From assembly GCA_963736455.1 (NCBI GenBank), contig CAVTON010000001.1, positions 744,001 to 808,000 on the forward strand: DNA of 64,000 bases. Direction: 5' to 3'. Below, in pieces: positions 50,524 through 57,766 of the stretch. Below the pieces are notes generated by a model. It was not told where the DNA came from and ran no database searches. It saw nothing but the letters and a program-made list of their open reading frames with translations. This stretch comes from DAHUXD01 sp963736455. GTDB lineage: Bacteria; Acidobacteriota; Thermoanaerobaculia; UBA5066; Gp7-AA6. The translations under genes and the position numbers were made by a program. Positions within the stretch are counted from its first letter, which is position 1; the number at the start of each line of letters is the position of its first letter.

Positions 50524-51306
50524 TCAGTCCGGCCAGTAGAGCCCGAGCGCCTTGGCGAGAAAGATCGCCATCTGCCGGCGATTGACGGGGTTGTCCGGAC
50601 AGTAGTTCCCGCCGCCGCAGCCGCCCGTGATTCCCGAGGCGGCGAGCGCCTCGATGTACTGGTACCCGAAGTCGGTCGTCGGCACGTCGCCGAACGTCGG
50701 CGTGGCCGGCGCCGGGCTGACGACGGTGTGCCACCAGACCTCGACGGAGCCGAAGTTGACGGAGCCGTCCACCGGCGCGCCGTCCTGCTCGTAGACGTCG
50801 AGCTGGAGGCTCGTGGCCGCGTTCGTCAAGAGCTGGTATCCCAGGGTGCTCGGGCTGTAATCCATGGCGCAGGGCGTGGTCGGGCCATGGGCGGAACTGA
50901 CGAAGTCCTCGACCGTCACGTACGTCGAGCCGTCGGCCGGCTGGAAGTAGACCGCCACGCCGAGGTTCGCCCCCGCCTGATCGCAGGAACCCAGGCCGAT
51001 CTGATCGATGACGGCGCCCGCAGGAAGAATGAGCGGCGCCGTGTTGTCGGCCGGGATCGCCAGGTCATAGCGAAAGAACGTATCCACATCCGAGGAGTAG
51101 CCCACTCCCGAGTCGATCGGGACAAAGCCGACGGACGAGACGGTCGACACGTTGGTCGTTCCGCCGAACCCCGCAGGGCCCGCCGCCCTCGCACTCGGCT
51201 TTTGACGGACGCCGATCCGGCTGTGGACATGGGTCCGATGAGAGGCGCCGAGAGCGACGCCCGAGAGCAGAAGGGAGACCCCGACCGCCAGAATCTTTTT
51301 GGACAC
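50524..51306 (-). CDS. Secreted protein with a single C-terminal SLH-like module
   Basis: This 260-aa protein starts at a GTG after a strong AAGGAGG. A signal peptide ('KKILAVGVSLLLSGVALGA') is followed by a beta-rich domain of about 180 residues with paired Cys. The C-terminal module from about residue 200 has 'TFGDVPTTDFGYQYIEALAASG', 'GGCGGGNYCPD' and 'VNRRQMAIFLAKALGL', an S-layer-homology-like unit with a Cys pair. Only one module is present, whereas cell-wall anchoring usually uses three. It is a paralogue of 51427-52224 (near-identical tail, divergent body). Role unknown; surface display or extracellular assembly is plausible. Confidence 0.85.
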   Translation of the reverse strand: MSKKILAVGVSLLLSGVALGASHRTHVHSRIGVRQKPSARAAGPAGFGGTTNVSTVSSVGFVPIDSGVGYSSDVDTFFRYDLAIPADNTAPLILPAGAVIDQIGLGSCDQAGANLGVAVYFQPADGSTYVTVEDFVSSAHGPTTPCAMDYSPSTLGYQLLTNAATSLQLDVYEQDGAPVDGSVNFGSVEVWWHTVVSPAPATPTFGDVPTTDFGYQYIEALAASGITGGCGGGNYCPDNPVNRRQMAIFLAKALGLYWPD

Positions 51307-51328
51307 GAGTACCTCCTTGATGCACCGG

Positions 51329-51334
51329 ATTCTA
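51329..51334 (-). promoter_or_regulatory. Putative -10 box (TAGAAT) for the first SLH gene
   Basis: TAGAAT lies 22 nt before the GTG at 51306 on the minus strand, followed by AAGGAGG. This gives the gene its own transcription unit, bounded by terminators at 51380 and 50481. Confidence 0.4.
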
Positions 51335-51379
51335 TGCCCGGAGGCACTCTCCCTTCGACGGACAGGCTGAAAATGAAAC

Positions 51380-51399
51380 GGCCGGCCCGAAGGCCGGCC
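51380..51399 (-). terminator. UUCG-loop intrinsic terminator after the second SLH gene
   Basis: Identical to 50481-50500: GGCCGGCC arms around TTCG, followed on the minus strand by GTTTCATTTTC, a clearer T-rich tail. It lies 28 bp after the stop of the gene at 51427-52224. Confidence 0.8.
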
Positions 51400-51426
51400 G
51401 CGAAAGAATCGATTAGTGGATTTCGC

Positions 51427-52224
51427 CTACTCCCACTGGAGGCCGAGGGCCTTCGCCAGAAACACCGCCATCTGACGCCGGGTCAGCGTCGCATCGGGGC
51501 AGTAGTTGCCGCCGCCGCATCCCGCCGTGATCCCGGAGCTGACCAGGGCTTCGATGTACTGGAAGCCCGGATCCGTCGTCGGGACGTCGCCAAAGGTGGG
51601 CGTCATGGGCGCCGGGCTGACTTGCAGAACGTAGTGGATGATGGCCCCGGCAATCCCCGTCGAGCCGTCGATGTCGGGAACGAAGACCACCAGGACGAAC
51701 TGATTGTTGTTATTGTCGACCGTGAAGGGCGTGGTCAGCGAGGCCGAAAATCCGCCGCATCCGCCGCTGCCGGAGCTGGACACGGAGGTGATCAGCGTGG
51801 CGCCCGTTCCGTCCCAGCTCGTCGAGACGAGGTTCATGATGACGTCGTCGGTGGCGTTGGTGTCGCAGGCGTCGAGCTCTACACTCGTGATCGACGCGCC
51901 GGAGGGCAAGTGAGGCGAGGCGACGAAAGCGCTTCCTGCATTCGCCGTGGGATACCGGGCGTAAATGAGCCCAACCTGGGAGAGGTCGCTGTAGGTCGTG
52001 TCCGTATTGGCCGGGGAGAATTCGGTGGAGGACACCCGATAGAAGCTCGTATAGGTGGTGCCGTAAGTCTGGGGAAGTCTCGGAGGGGCGGCGATCGACG
52101 GAGCGGACGGTTGAGCCAGAATGGTCGGCGCACCCGCCGCGAGATTCTGTCCCTGGAGGCCCGAGACCGCAAGAAGCGACAGAAAGGCCGAAGCGAAGAC
52201 AGCCCTCTTCACGGATATCGACAT
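51427..52224 (-). CDS. Secreted protein with a single C-terminal SLH-like module (paralogue)
   Basis: This 265-aa protein follows AAGGAG. A signal peptide ('AVFASAFLSLLAVSGLQGQ') precedes a Ser/Thr-rich beta domain ('ELDACDTNATDDVIMNLVSTSW', 'GSGGCGGFSASLTTPFTVDN'). The C-terminal SLH-like unit is nearly the same as in the neighbouring gene ('PTFGDVPTTDPGFQYIEALVSSG', 'AGCGGGNYCPD', 'LTRRQMAVFLAKALGL'). Base composition is visibly lower in GC than the surroundings in the middle of the gene, as expected for a Ser/Thr/Asn-rich secreted protein. Its promoter-like TAGAAT is at 52250-52255. Confidence 0.85.
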   Translation of the reverse strand: MSISVKRAVFASAFLSLLAVSGLQGQNLAAGAPTILAQPSAPSIAAPPRLPQTYGTTYTSFYRVSSTEFSPANTDTTYSDLSQVGLIYARYPTANAGSAFVASPHLPSGASITSVELDACDTNATDDVIMNLVSTSWDGTGATLITSVSSSGSGGCGGFSASLTTPFTVDNNNNQFVLVVFVPDIDGSTGIAGAIIHYVLQVSPAPMTPTFGDVPTTDPGFQYIEALVSSGITAGCGGGNYCPDATLTRRQMAVFLAKALGLQWE

Positions 52225-52249
52225 CTTTTTTCTCCTTGTGATTCGCTCG

Positions 52250-52255
52250 ATTCTA
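52250..52255 (-). promoter_or_regulatory. Putative -10 box (TAGAAT) for the second SLH gene
   Basis: TAGAAT lies 25 nt before the ATG at 52224 on the minus strand, with AAGGAG between. Its placement matches that at the neighbouring paralogue. Confidence 0.4.
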
Positions 52256-52305
52256 GCATCCGCGACGCGTGACGAGCGTCACACGCGGACCGCGCCCGCT
52301 GCCGG

Positions 52306-53664
52306 TCAGCTCCGGAACACCTTCTCCTCGGTCCCGTCCAGCCAGCGATCCACGAGCTCGACGCCCTGCATGAGCGAGTGATCCTGGTTGCCGATCTCGT
52401 ACTTCCACGAGCCGAAGCGGCCTCGCGAGAAGATCCCGCGAGGCTCGAGATAGGCGTGGATCGTCTCGAGCGCCGGATTCCGATCGACCGACGGGATCGG
52501 GTACGAGTGGCCGGCGTGGATGAGAAAGACCGTCTCGATCAGCGGAAGATCGGACGCTTGAAGGATTCCCTCGGCGACGAGGCCGTCCACGACGGCCTGG
52601 CCGAAGTCGCCCTCGGGCAGCGGCTTGAACTTCGAGTAGGACGTTTCGGTCAGGACCGAGAAGTACTTCGACGTGTCGCCGCCCGGAACGATCTCGGGAG
52701 AGTAGTTGGACAGGTACGTCATCCGGTAGAACGGCGTCTTCGGGTTCGGAAAGTAGATCCAGTTCTTGTCCGACGGCGAGGGGCGGCGCAGGCCGACGCC
52801 GGCCGAGAACAGCCGGTTGAAGAGGAGCGACTGCGCCGCCGCCCGGACCTTCGCCGGCGCGTGCGTCAGGCGCGCGACGAACGCGTCCAGGGGAATCGTC
52901 GTCAGCAACCGGTCGTAAGAGCGCGTCGTTCCGTCGGTGAACGCGATCTCGCGCTTCTCCTCGTCCACTGAGATCGCGCGCTTGTGGAAACGGATGCGGT
53001 CGTCGCCGAGAAACGGCACGACTCCCTTCCAGAGCCCGAGCGTTCCGCCGTGGAGGGGGTAGCCGAACTTCGCGTTGGGACCCCAGTCGGTCGTCTTCGG
53101 CACGACCGTCGTCTCGATCGCCTTGCGCCAGTCGACGACCGACACGCGCTCGGCGATCCAGTAGTAGCCCATCTCCTTCAGGGGCGTCGCCCAGACCTTG
53201 AAGTTGTAGGGGTTCATGAAGTGCTTCGCGACGCCCGATCCGAACTTCGCGAGGACCCACTCCTCGAAGTTGCGAAAGGCGCGGTCCTTGTCGATCGTCT
53301 GCGACTCGACGAGGCCGATCAGGCACTCGAGCATCGCTTTCTCGGGCAGCGACGAAAGGTGGTTCTGAAACGGATACCGGACGTACTTGTCCTCGAACTT
53401 GATCCAGCTCTCGCGGTCGATCCAGCGAATCTGATCGCCGAGGACCTTCCCGAGGAAATCGTTGAAGTACTTGTACCCCGAAAAGATGATGTGGCCCGAC
53501 ACGTCCCACGTCCATCCCTTCGGGTCCTTGAAGCTCGTGGCGAGGCCGCCGACCTGTCCCGACCTCTCGAAGATCTCGAAAGCGTCCTCGCCGCGCTCGC
53601 GGAGCCGGTACGCGGCGCCGAGGCCCGTCGGGCCCGCGCCGAGAATGACGATGCCGCCGCTCAC
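52306..53664 (-). CDS. UDP-galactopyranose-mutase-like flavoprotein
   Basis: This 452-aa FAD protein has the dinucleotide motif 'VILGAGPTGLGAAYRL' at the N-terminus, 'FEIFERSGQVGGLATSF' for FAD ribose, and 'WDVSGHIIFSGYKYFNDFL', which resembles the His-containing flavin loop of eukaryotic-type UGM. 'AKHFMNPYNFKVWATPLKEMG' and 'YPIPSVDRNPALETI' also fit that group. UGM would give UDP-galactofuranose. A protoporphyrinogen-oxidase/amine-oxidase-type function cannot be excluded. Its start overlaps the GT2 stop by 4 nt, consistent with one glycan pathway (UbiA, GT2, UGM-like). Confidence 0.78.
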   Translation of the reverse strand: MSGGIVILGAGPTGLGAAYRLRERGEDAFEIFERSGQVGGLATSFKDPKGWTWDVSGHIIFSGYKYFNDFLGKVLGDQIRWIDRESWIKFEDKYVRYPFQNHLSSLPEKAMLECLIGLVESQTIDKDRAFRNFEEWVLAKFGSGVAKHFMNPYNFKVWATPLKEMGYYWIAERVSVVDWRKAIETTVVPKTTDWGPNAKFGYPLHGGTLGLWKGVVPFLGDDRIRFHKRAISVDEEKREIAFTDGTTRSYDRLLTTIPLDAFVARLTHAPAKVRAAAQSLLFNRLFSAGVGLRRPSPSDKNWIYFPNPKTPFYRMTYLSNYSPEIVPGGDTSKYFSVLTETSYSKFKPLPEGDFGQAVVDGLVAEGILQASDLPLIETVFLIHAGHSYPIPSVDRNPALETIHAYLEPRGIFSRGRFGSWKYEIGNQDHSLMQGVELVDRWLDGTEEKVFRS

Positions 53665-54464
53665 TGGGCGGCCCGTCCCTTGGCGACGAGCCGCCGGAGC
53701 TGCTCGGCCTGCTTCATCTCGGCCCGGAGCTCGAAGAGGTAGCGGATCACGCGTGCGATCGTGCCCAGCATCTTGAACGGACGATGGATGGACTGCCCGG
53801 CCTCGCGCGGGAAGTGCCGCACCACGACCTCGGTCACCTTCCAGCCGGCGATCCGGCAGCGCACGAAGATCTCGTCGCCGACGAAGTTGATCCGGTGCTT
53901 GATCTCGATGCGGCGCGCGACGTCCCGCCGGAAGGCCCGGCAGCCGGCGTTGATGTCGTGGAGCGGCGAGCCCAGGATCCAGTGCGACAGGACGCGAAGG
54001 CCGCGCGAGAGGATGAGCCGTCCGAGCGGGTCGTGCCGGACCTTCTTCCAGCAGAAGACGACGTCGGCGCCGCGGTCGATCGCGTCGAGAAAGAGCGGCG
54101 CGTCGGCCATCGTGTGCTGGCCGTCGCCGTCGACGACCATCACGACCTCGCCCGGCACGTTCTGCAGCGCCGTCTCGGTCGCCACCGCGTAGCCCTTGTT
54201 GCCGTCGTGGTGGACGACGGAAACGCGCGGATCCTTCTTCGCGAGCTCTTCGGCGATCTCCCCCGTCCGGTCCCGGCTGCCGTCGTTGACGACGACGACG
54301 TGCCAGGTGAGGTCGGGGATCGCGGAGAGCGACGCGACGGCTTCGGCGACCGTCTTCGCGATCAGCTCTTCTTCGTTGTAGGCCAGGAACCCGACTCCGA
54401 AGCGCACCTTCGGCTCCGGCCGAGGGGGCGTCTGGACGCCCCCGACTTCGCGATCAGCGGCCAT
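53661..54464 (-). CDS. GT2 glycosyltransferase (polyprenyl-phosphate-sugar synthase type)
   Basis: This 267-aa GT-A enzyme has 'VGFLAYNEEELIAKTVAEAV', 'WHVVVVNDGSRDRTGEIAEEL', the metal-binding DGDGQH motif near residue 118 and 'SPLHDINAGCRAFRRDVARR'. The layout is that of dolichyl- or undecaprenyl-phosphate mannose/glucose synthases, without a membrane anchor. It would charge a polyprenyl phosphate that GT-C transferases (39879-49727) could use. The gene overlaps both neighbours: 11 nt with the UbiA-like gene and 4 nt with the UGM-like gene. Confidence 0.9.
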   Translation of the reverse strand: MAADREVGGVQTPPRPEPKVRFGVGFLAYNEEELIAKTVAEAVASLSAIPDLTWHVVVVNDGSRDRTGEIAEELAKKDPRVSVVHHDGNKGYAVATETALQNVPGEVVMVVDGDGQHTMADAPLFLDAIDRGADVVFCWKKVRHDPLGRLILSRGLRVLSHWILGSPLHDINAGCRAFRRDVARRIEIKHRINFVGDEIFVRCRIAGWKVTEVVVRHFPREAGQSIHRPFKMLGTIARVIRYLFELRAEMKQAEQLRRLVAKGRAAQ

Positions 54465-55398
54465 AGATGATCCATCCTGCAGTTGCCACCCAGCCCATCA
54501 CGATGACCAGGAGCCACGGATCGTCCACGAGGAGGGCCTGGGTGGGGCTGCCCCCTCCGCCGCGGCGGTACACGAGGTGAACGTAGCGCGCGAGGCCAAG
54601 AACGACGAACGGGATCGTCGCCGCGAGCGTCTGGCCGCGATAGCGCGCGACCGTCTCCGGGATGACGCTGTACGCGCTGTACGCCGACGCCGTCGCCAGG
54701 CCCGTGACGATGAAGAGATAGTCGAGCCCCTCGGCGCCGTAGGAGGCGAGTGCCGGCCGGTGCTCGGAGGAGGTCCGGTGGCCGGCGTGATGGAACTCCC
54801 ACTGCCGCTTTCCGGCGACGAGGAAGAGCGCGAGCAGGTAGGCGCAGACGATCAGGAAGAGCGACGGGAAGACTTCCGCCAGCGCCGCCCCGGCGAGGGC
54901 GCGCAGCGGCATCCCCGCCGCGACGATCAGCGCCTCGAGGAAGGGAATGCCCTTGAGGACGAAGGAATACGCGAGCATGAGCGCGGCGTACGCGGCGCAC
55001 CACCGGCCGAACGCCGGCCGGAGGAGGAACGCAGCCCCGAGGCCTCCGACCTCGAGGACGACTGCACCCGCCACCGCGGCCGGGACGGACAATCGGCCGG
55101 ACGCGAGCGGCCGGTGGCGCTTCTCGGGATGCGCGCGGTCGCGGTCGCGGTCCATGACGTCGTTGACGAGGTAGATGCCGCTCGCGATCGCGCTGAAGGC
55201 CGCGAATCCCGCCGCGGCGAGCACCCACCCTTCGGCCGCCTTGAGCGCTCCGCCGAAGAGAAACGGCAGCGGCAGGACGAGATTCTTGATCCACTGCTTC
55301 GGCCTCGCCGCCGCCGCGAGCGCGAGCAGAGATCGATCGGCGTGCGACCCTTCGGCCGGCACGACGCGACCGGACGATGTCGCTGCCATTTCTCTCAT
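54454..55398 (-). CDS. UbiA-family prenyltransferase, DPPR-synthase-like
   Basis: This 314-aa polytopic protein has the metal/diphosphate motif NDxxDxxxD (Asn79, Asp80, Asp83, Asp87) followed by 'HPEKRHRPLASG', and about eight membrane helices. 'ARPKQWIKNLVLPLPFLFGG' at residues 32-51 is typical of decaprenyl-phosphate phosphoribosyltransferases. Such enzymes attach phosphoribose to a polyprenyl phosphate as the route to arabinofuranose donors in mycobacteria. With the UGM-like neighbour this suggests a furanose-containing glycan; inference only. It is divergent from the asparagine-synthase-like gene across an AT-rich 75-bp gap. The first Met or Met4 may be the start. Confidence 0.85.
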   Translation of the reverse strand: MREMAATSSGRVVPAEGSHADRSLLALAAAARPKQWIKNLVLPLPFLFGGALKAAEGWVLAAAGFAAFSAIASGIYLVNDVMDRDRDRAHPEKRHRPLASGRLSVPAAVAGAVVLEVGGLGAAFLLRPAFGRWCAAYAALMLAYSFVLKGIPFLEALIVAAGMPLRALAGAALAEVFPSLFLIVCAYLLALFLVAGKRQWEFHHAGHRTSSEHRPALASYGAEGLDYLFIVTGLATASAYSAYSVIPETVARYRGQTLAATIPFVVLGLARYVHLVYRRGGGGSPTQALLVDDPWLLVIVMGWVATAGWIIYGR

Positions 55399-55473
55399 TT
55401 TAAACGATTAACCCTCGATTGTCTCCTCGCCGCTGTAGGATTCTCGGCGGCTGAGCCGATAAGGAGTCCTCCC

Positions 55474-56796
55474 ATGCCGGAGCAGTACGTCGCCCGCGTC
55501 GTCGACCTGACGGATCCCGCCGCCCAGCGCATCCAGAACATGTCGATCGACGAGGCGCGCGCGCGCGTGGCGCGCGGCGATCCCGGGAGCGTGCGCGAGA
55601 TCGACGGCTCGTTCTCACTCGTCGCCCGCGTCGGGCGCCGCGTCCGCCTCGCGCGATCGCTCGATCGGCCCCTGCGGTACTTCCTCGCCAAGGAAGCCGC
55701 CGGTCCGGCGCTCGTCGTCTCGGACCGCATCGACGCCATCCACGCCTTTCTCGAGAAGGAAGGCCTGGCCGCCCAATTCCATCCGAGCTACACGCGCATG
55801 GTGCCCGCGCACTACGTGGTAGATCTCGAGCTGATCGGCTGCCCCGACCCGTCACCGACGTACGAGCGCTACTTCACGCCGGCGCGCGCGGCGTTCTCCG
55901 CCGATCCCGCGGCGATCGGATCGGCGTACGTCGGAGCGCTGTGCGGGGAGATCGCGGGCTGGATCGAGAGGGTGCCCGCGCGCGACCCGATCGGAGTCGC
56001 CTTCTCCGGCGGGATCGACAGCGGCGCCGTGTTTCTCGCCGCCTGCCACGTCCTGCGCCGGCGGGGGGCCGACCTCGGCCGCCTGAAAGCGTTCACGCTC
56101 TCCGCCGGCGGAGGCGAGGACCTCGTGCAGGCCCGGACCTTCCTCGAGAGGCTCGGGCTCGGACTCTTTCTCGAGCCGATCGAGGTCGCGCCGGATGCCC
56201 TCGACCCGCTCGAGGCGGTTCGCGTCGTCGAGGACTACAAGCCGCTCGACGTCGAGTCGGCGACGATGGCGCTCGCGCTCTGCCGCGGAATTCGCGAGCG
56301 GTACCCGCAATGGCGCTTCCTCCTCGACGGCGACGGCGGCGATGAGAACCTGAAGGACTACCCGATCGAGGAGAACGCCGAGCTCACGATCCGGAGCGTG
56401 GTGAACAATCCCCTGCTCTACCAGGAGGGCTGGGGCGTCGGCCGGATGAAGCACTCCCTGACGTACTCGGGTGGCCAGAGCCGCTCGTACAGCCGCACCT
56501 ACGCGCCTCTCCGGCGGTGCGGCTTCGAGGGGTTCAGCCCCTTCACGCGGCCGTCGGTCATCGAGATCGCCGAGGCCATCCCGTTTTCCGAGATGGCGGC
56601 CGGCGACACGGCCCGGCTCTATGCGATCAAGGGCGAGGTCGTCGCGCGGGGCATCGCGGAGATCACGGGCTTCGAGATGCCGGTGTTTCCGAAGCGCCGC
56701 TTCCAGCACGGCGCCGTCGGCGCTCACGCGGCCTCGCGCTTCGCGCCCTTCGGCGAGGCCGCCTACCGGTCGCACCTGCTCGCGCGCTACGCGTGA
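55474..56796 (+). CDS. Asparagine-synthase-like protein lacking the glutaminase Cys
   Basis: This 440-aa protein follows AAGGAG. Residues 1-135 look like a decayed class-II glutamine amidotransferase domain ('VREIDGSFSLVARVGRRVRLARSLDRPLRYF'; 'ALVVSDRIDAIHAFL'), but residue 2 is Pro and the catalytic Cys2 is absent. Residues about 170-400 are an asparagine-synthase ATP-pyrophosphatase domain with the PP-loop FSGGIDSG near 178 and 'LLDGDGGDENLKDYPI'. It probably adenylates a carboxylate and couples it to an amine or ammonia, like beta-lactam synthetase or other non-primary relatives. It is 7 bp from the radical SAM gene in a three-gene set. Confidence 0.82.
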   Translation: MPEQYVARVVDLTDPAAQRIQNMSIDEARARVARGDPGSVREIDGSFSLVARVGRRVRLARSLDRPLRYFLAKEAAGPALVVSDRIDAIHAFLEKEGLAAQFHPSYTRMVPAHYVVDLELIGCPDPSPTYERYFTPARAAFSADPAAIGSAYVGALCGEIAGWIERVPARDPIGVAFSGGIDSGAVFLAACHVLRRRGADLGRLKAFTLSAGGGEDLVQARTFLERLGLGLFLEPIEVAPDALDPLEAVRVVEDYKPLDVESATMALALCRGIRERYPQWRFLLDGDGGDENLKDYPIEENAELTIRSVVNNPLLYQEGWGVGRMKHSLTYSGGQSRSYSRTYAPLRRCGFEGFSPFTRPSVIEIAEAIPFSEMAAGDTARLYAIKGEVVARGIAEITGFEMPVFPKRRFQHGAVGAHAASRFAPFGEAAYRSHLLARYA

Positions 56797-56803
56797 CCCC
56801 GTC

Positions 56804-57766
56804 TTGAGCTCCGCCTACCCGGCCGGGGACGCCGCGCGCGATCGGTGGATCCTGGAACGGCGGCCGCTCCGAAACGTTCGCGATCCGCGGCGCGCCTACG
56901 CCGCGCACTTCGAGCTCGAAGCGGCGGAAGCCGGCGAGGCGGTGCCGGTCGCCACGATCTTCCTGACGAATCGCGAGTGCCCGTGGCGCTGCCTGATGTG
57001 CGACCTCTGGAAGAACACGCTGACCGGGACCGTGCCCTCCGGCGCGATCGCGGAACAGATCCGGGTCGCCCTGGCCGGACTCCCCGCGGCCCGCCGCGTC
57101 AAGCTCTACAACGCCGGGAGCTTCTTCGATCCGAAGGCGATTCCTCCCGGCGACCTCGACGAGATCGCGTCGCTCGTGAGCCCCTTCGAGCGCGTGGTCG
57201 TCGAGGCGCATCCGGCCCTCGTCGGCGAGTCCTGCCGGCGCTTCCACGACCTCGTCGGCCGGCGCCTCGAGGTCGCGATGGGGCTCGAGACGATCCATCC
57301 GGACGTCCTGCCGAGGCTGAACAAGCGGATGCCTCTCGACCGTTTCGCCGGGGCGGCGGCCTTTCTCCGCGACGCGGGAATCGCCCTGCGCGTCTTCGTC
57401 CTCGCGGGGCTTCCGTTCGTCGGCGAGGCCGAAGGCCTCGACGCCACGAAGCGGTCGATCTCCTGGGCCTTCGACCACGGCGCATCGTCGGTCGCCGTCA
57501 TCCCCACGCGTTCGGGAAACGGCTCGCTCGAGGCACTCGCGGCGGCAGGAGACTTCGCCGAGCCCCGGCTTTCGGTGCTCGAGGACGCCGTGGATTTCGG
57601 CATCGGCCTCGGGCGGGGCCGCGTCTTCGCGGATCTCTGGGACCTCGGGCGGTTTCGCCGGTGCGGCGCCTGCTTCGAGACTCGCGCCGCGCGGCTGGCC
57701 GAGTCGAACCTCCGCCAGCGCGTCTCGGCCCGGGTCGCCTGTTCGGAGTGCGGAGGGCGGGCGTGA
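56804..57766 (+). CDS. Radical SAM protein (possible TIGR01210/RaSEA-like)
   Basis: This 320-aa protein reads from a TTG at 56804; no ATG or GTG is in frame near the family N-terminus. The SAM cluster is Cys59-x3-Cys63-x2-Cys66 (CPWRCLMC). 'RRVKLYNAGSFFDPKAIPP' and 'VVVEAHPALVGESCRRF' then 'VAMGLETIHPDVLPRLNKRM' recall the radical SAM family that includes archaeosine-synthesis RaSEA; the call is from memory of the pattern. C-terminal Cys pairs ('RRCGACFETR', 'ACSECGG') may bind another metal or cluster. The stop overlaps the next start (GTGA). Substrate unknown. Confidence 0.78.
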   Translation: MSSAYPAGDAARDRWILERRPLRNVRDPRRAYAAHFELEAAEAGEAVPVATIFLTNRECPWRCLMCDLWKNTLTGTVPSGAIAEQIRVALAGLPAARRVKLYNAGSFFDPKAIPPGDLDEIASLVSPFERVVVEAHPALVGESCRRFHDLVGRRLEVAMGLETIHPDVLPRLNKRMPLDRFAGAAAFLRDAGIALRVFVLAGLPFVGEAEGLDATKRSISWAFDHGASSVAVIPTRSGNGSLEALAAAGDFAEPRLSVLEDAVDFGIGLGRGRVFADLWDLGRFRRCGACFETRAARLAESNLRQRVSARVACSECGGRA

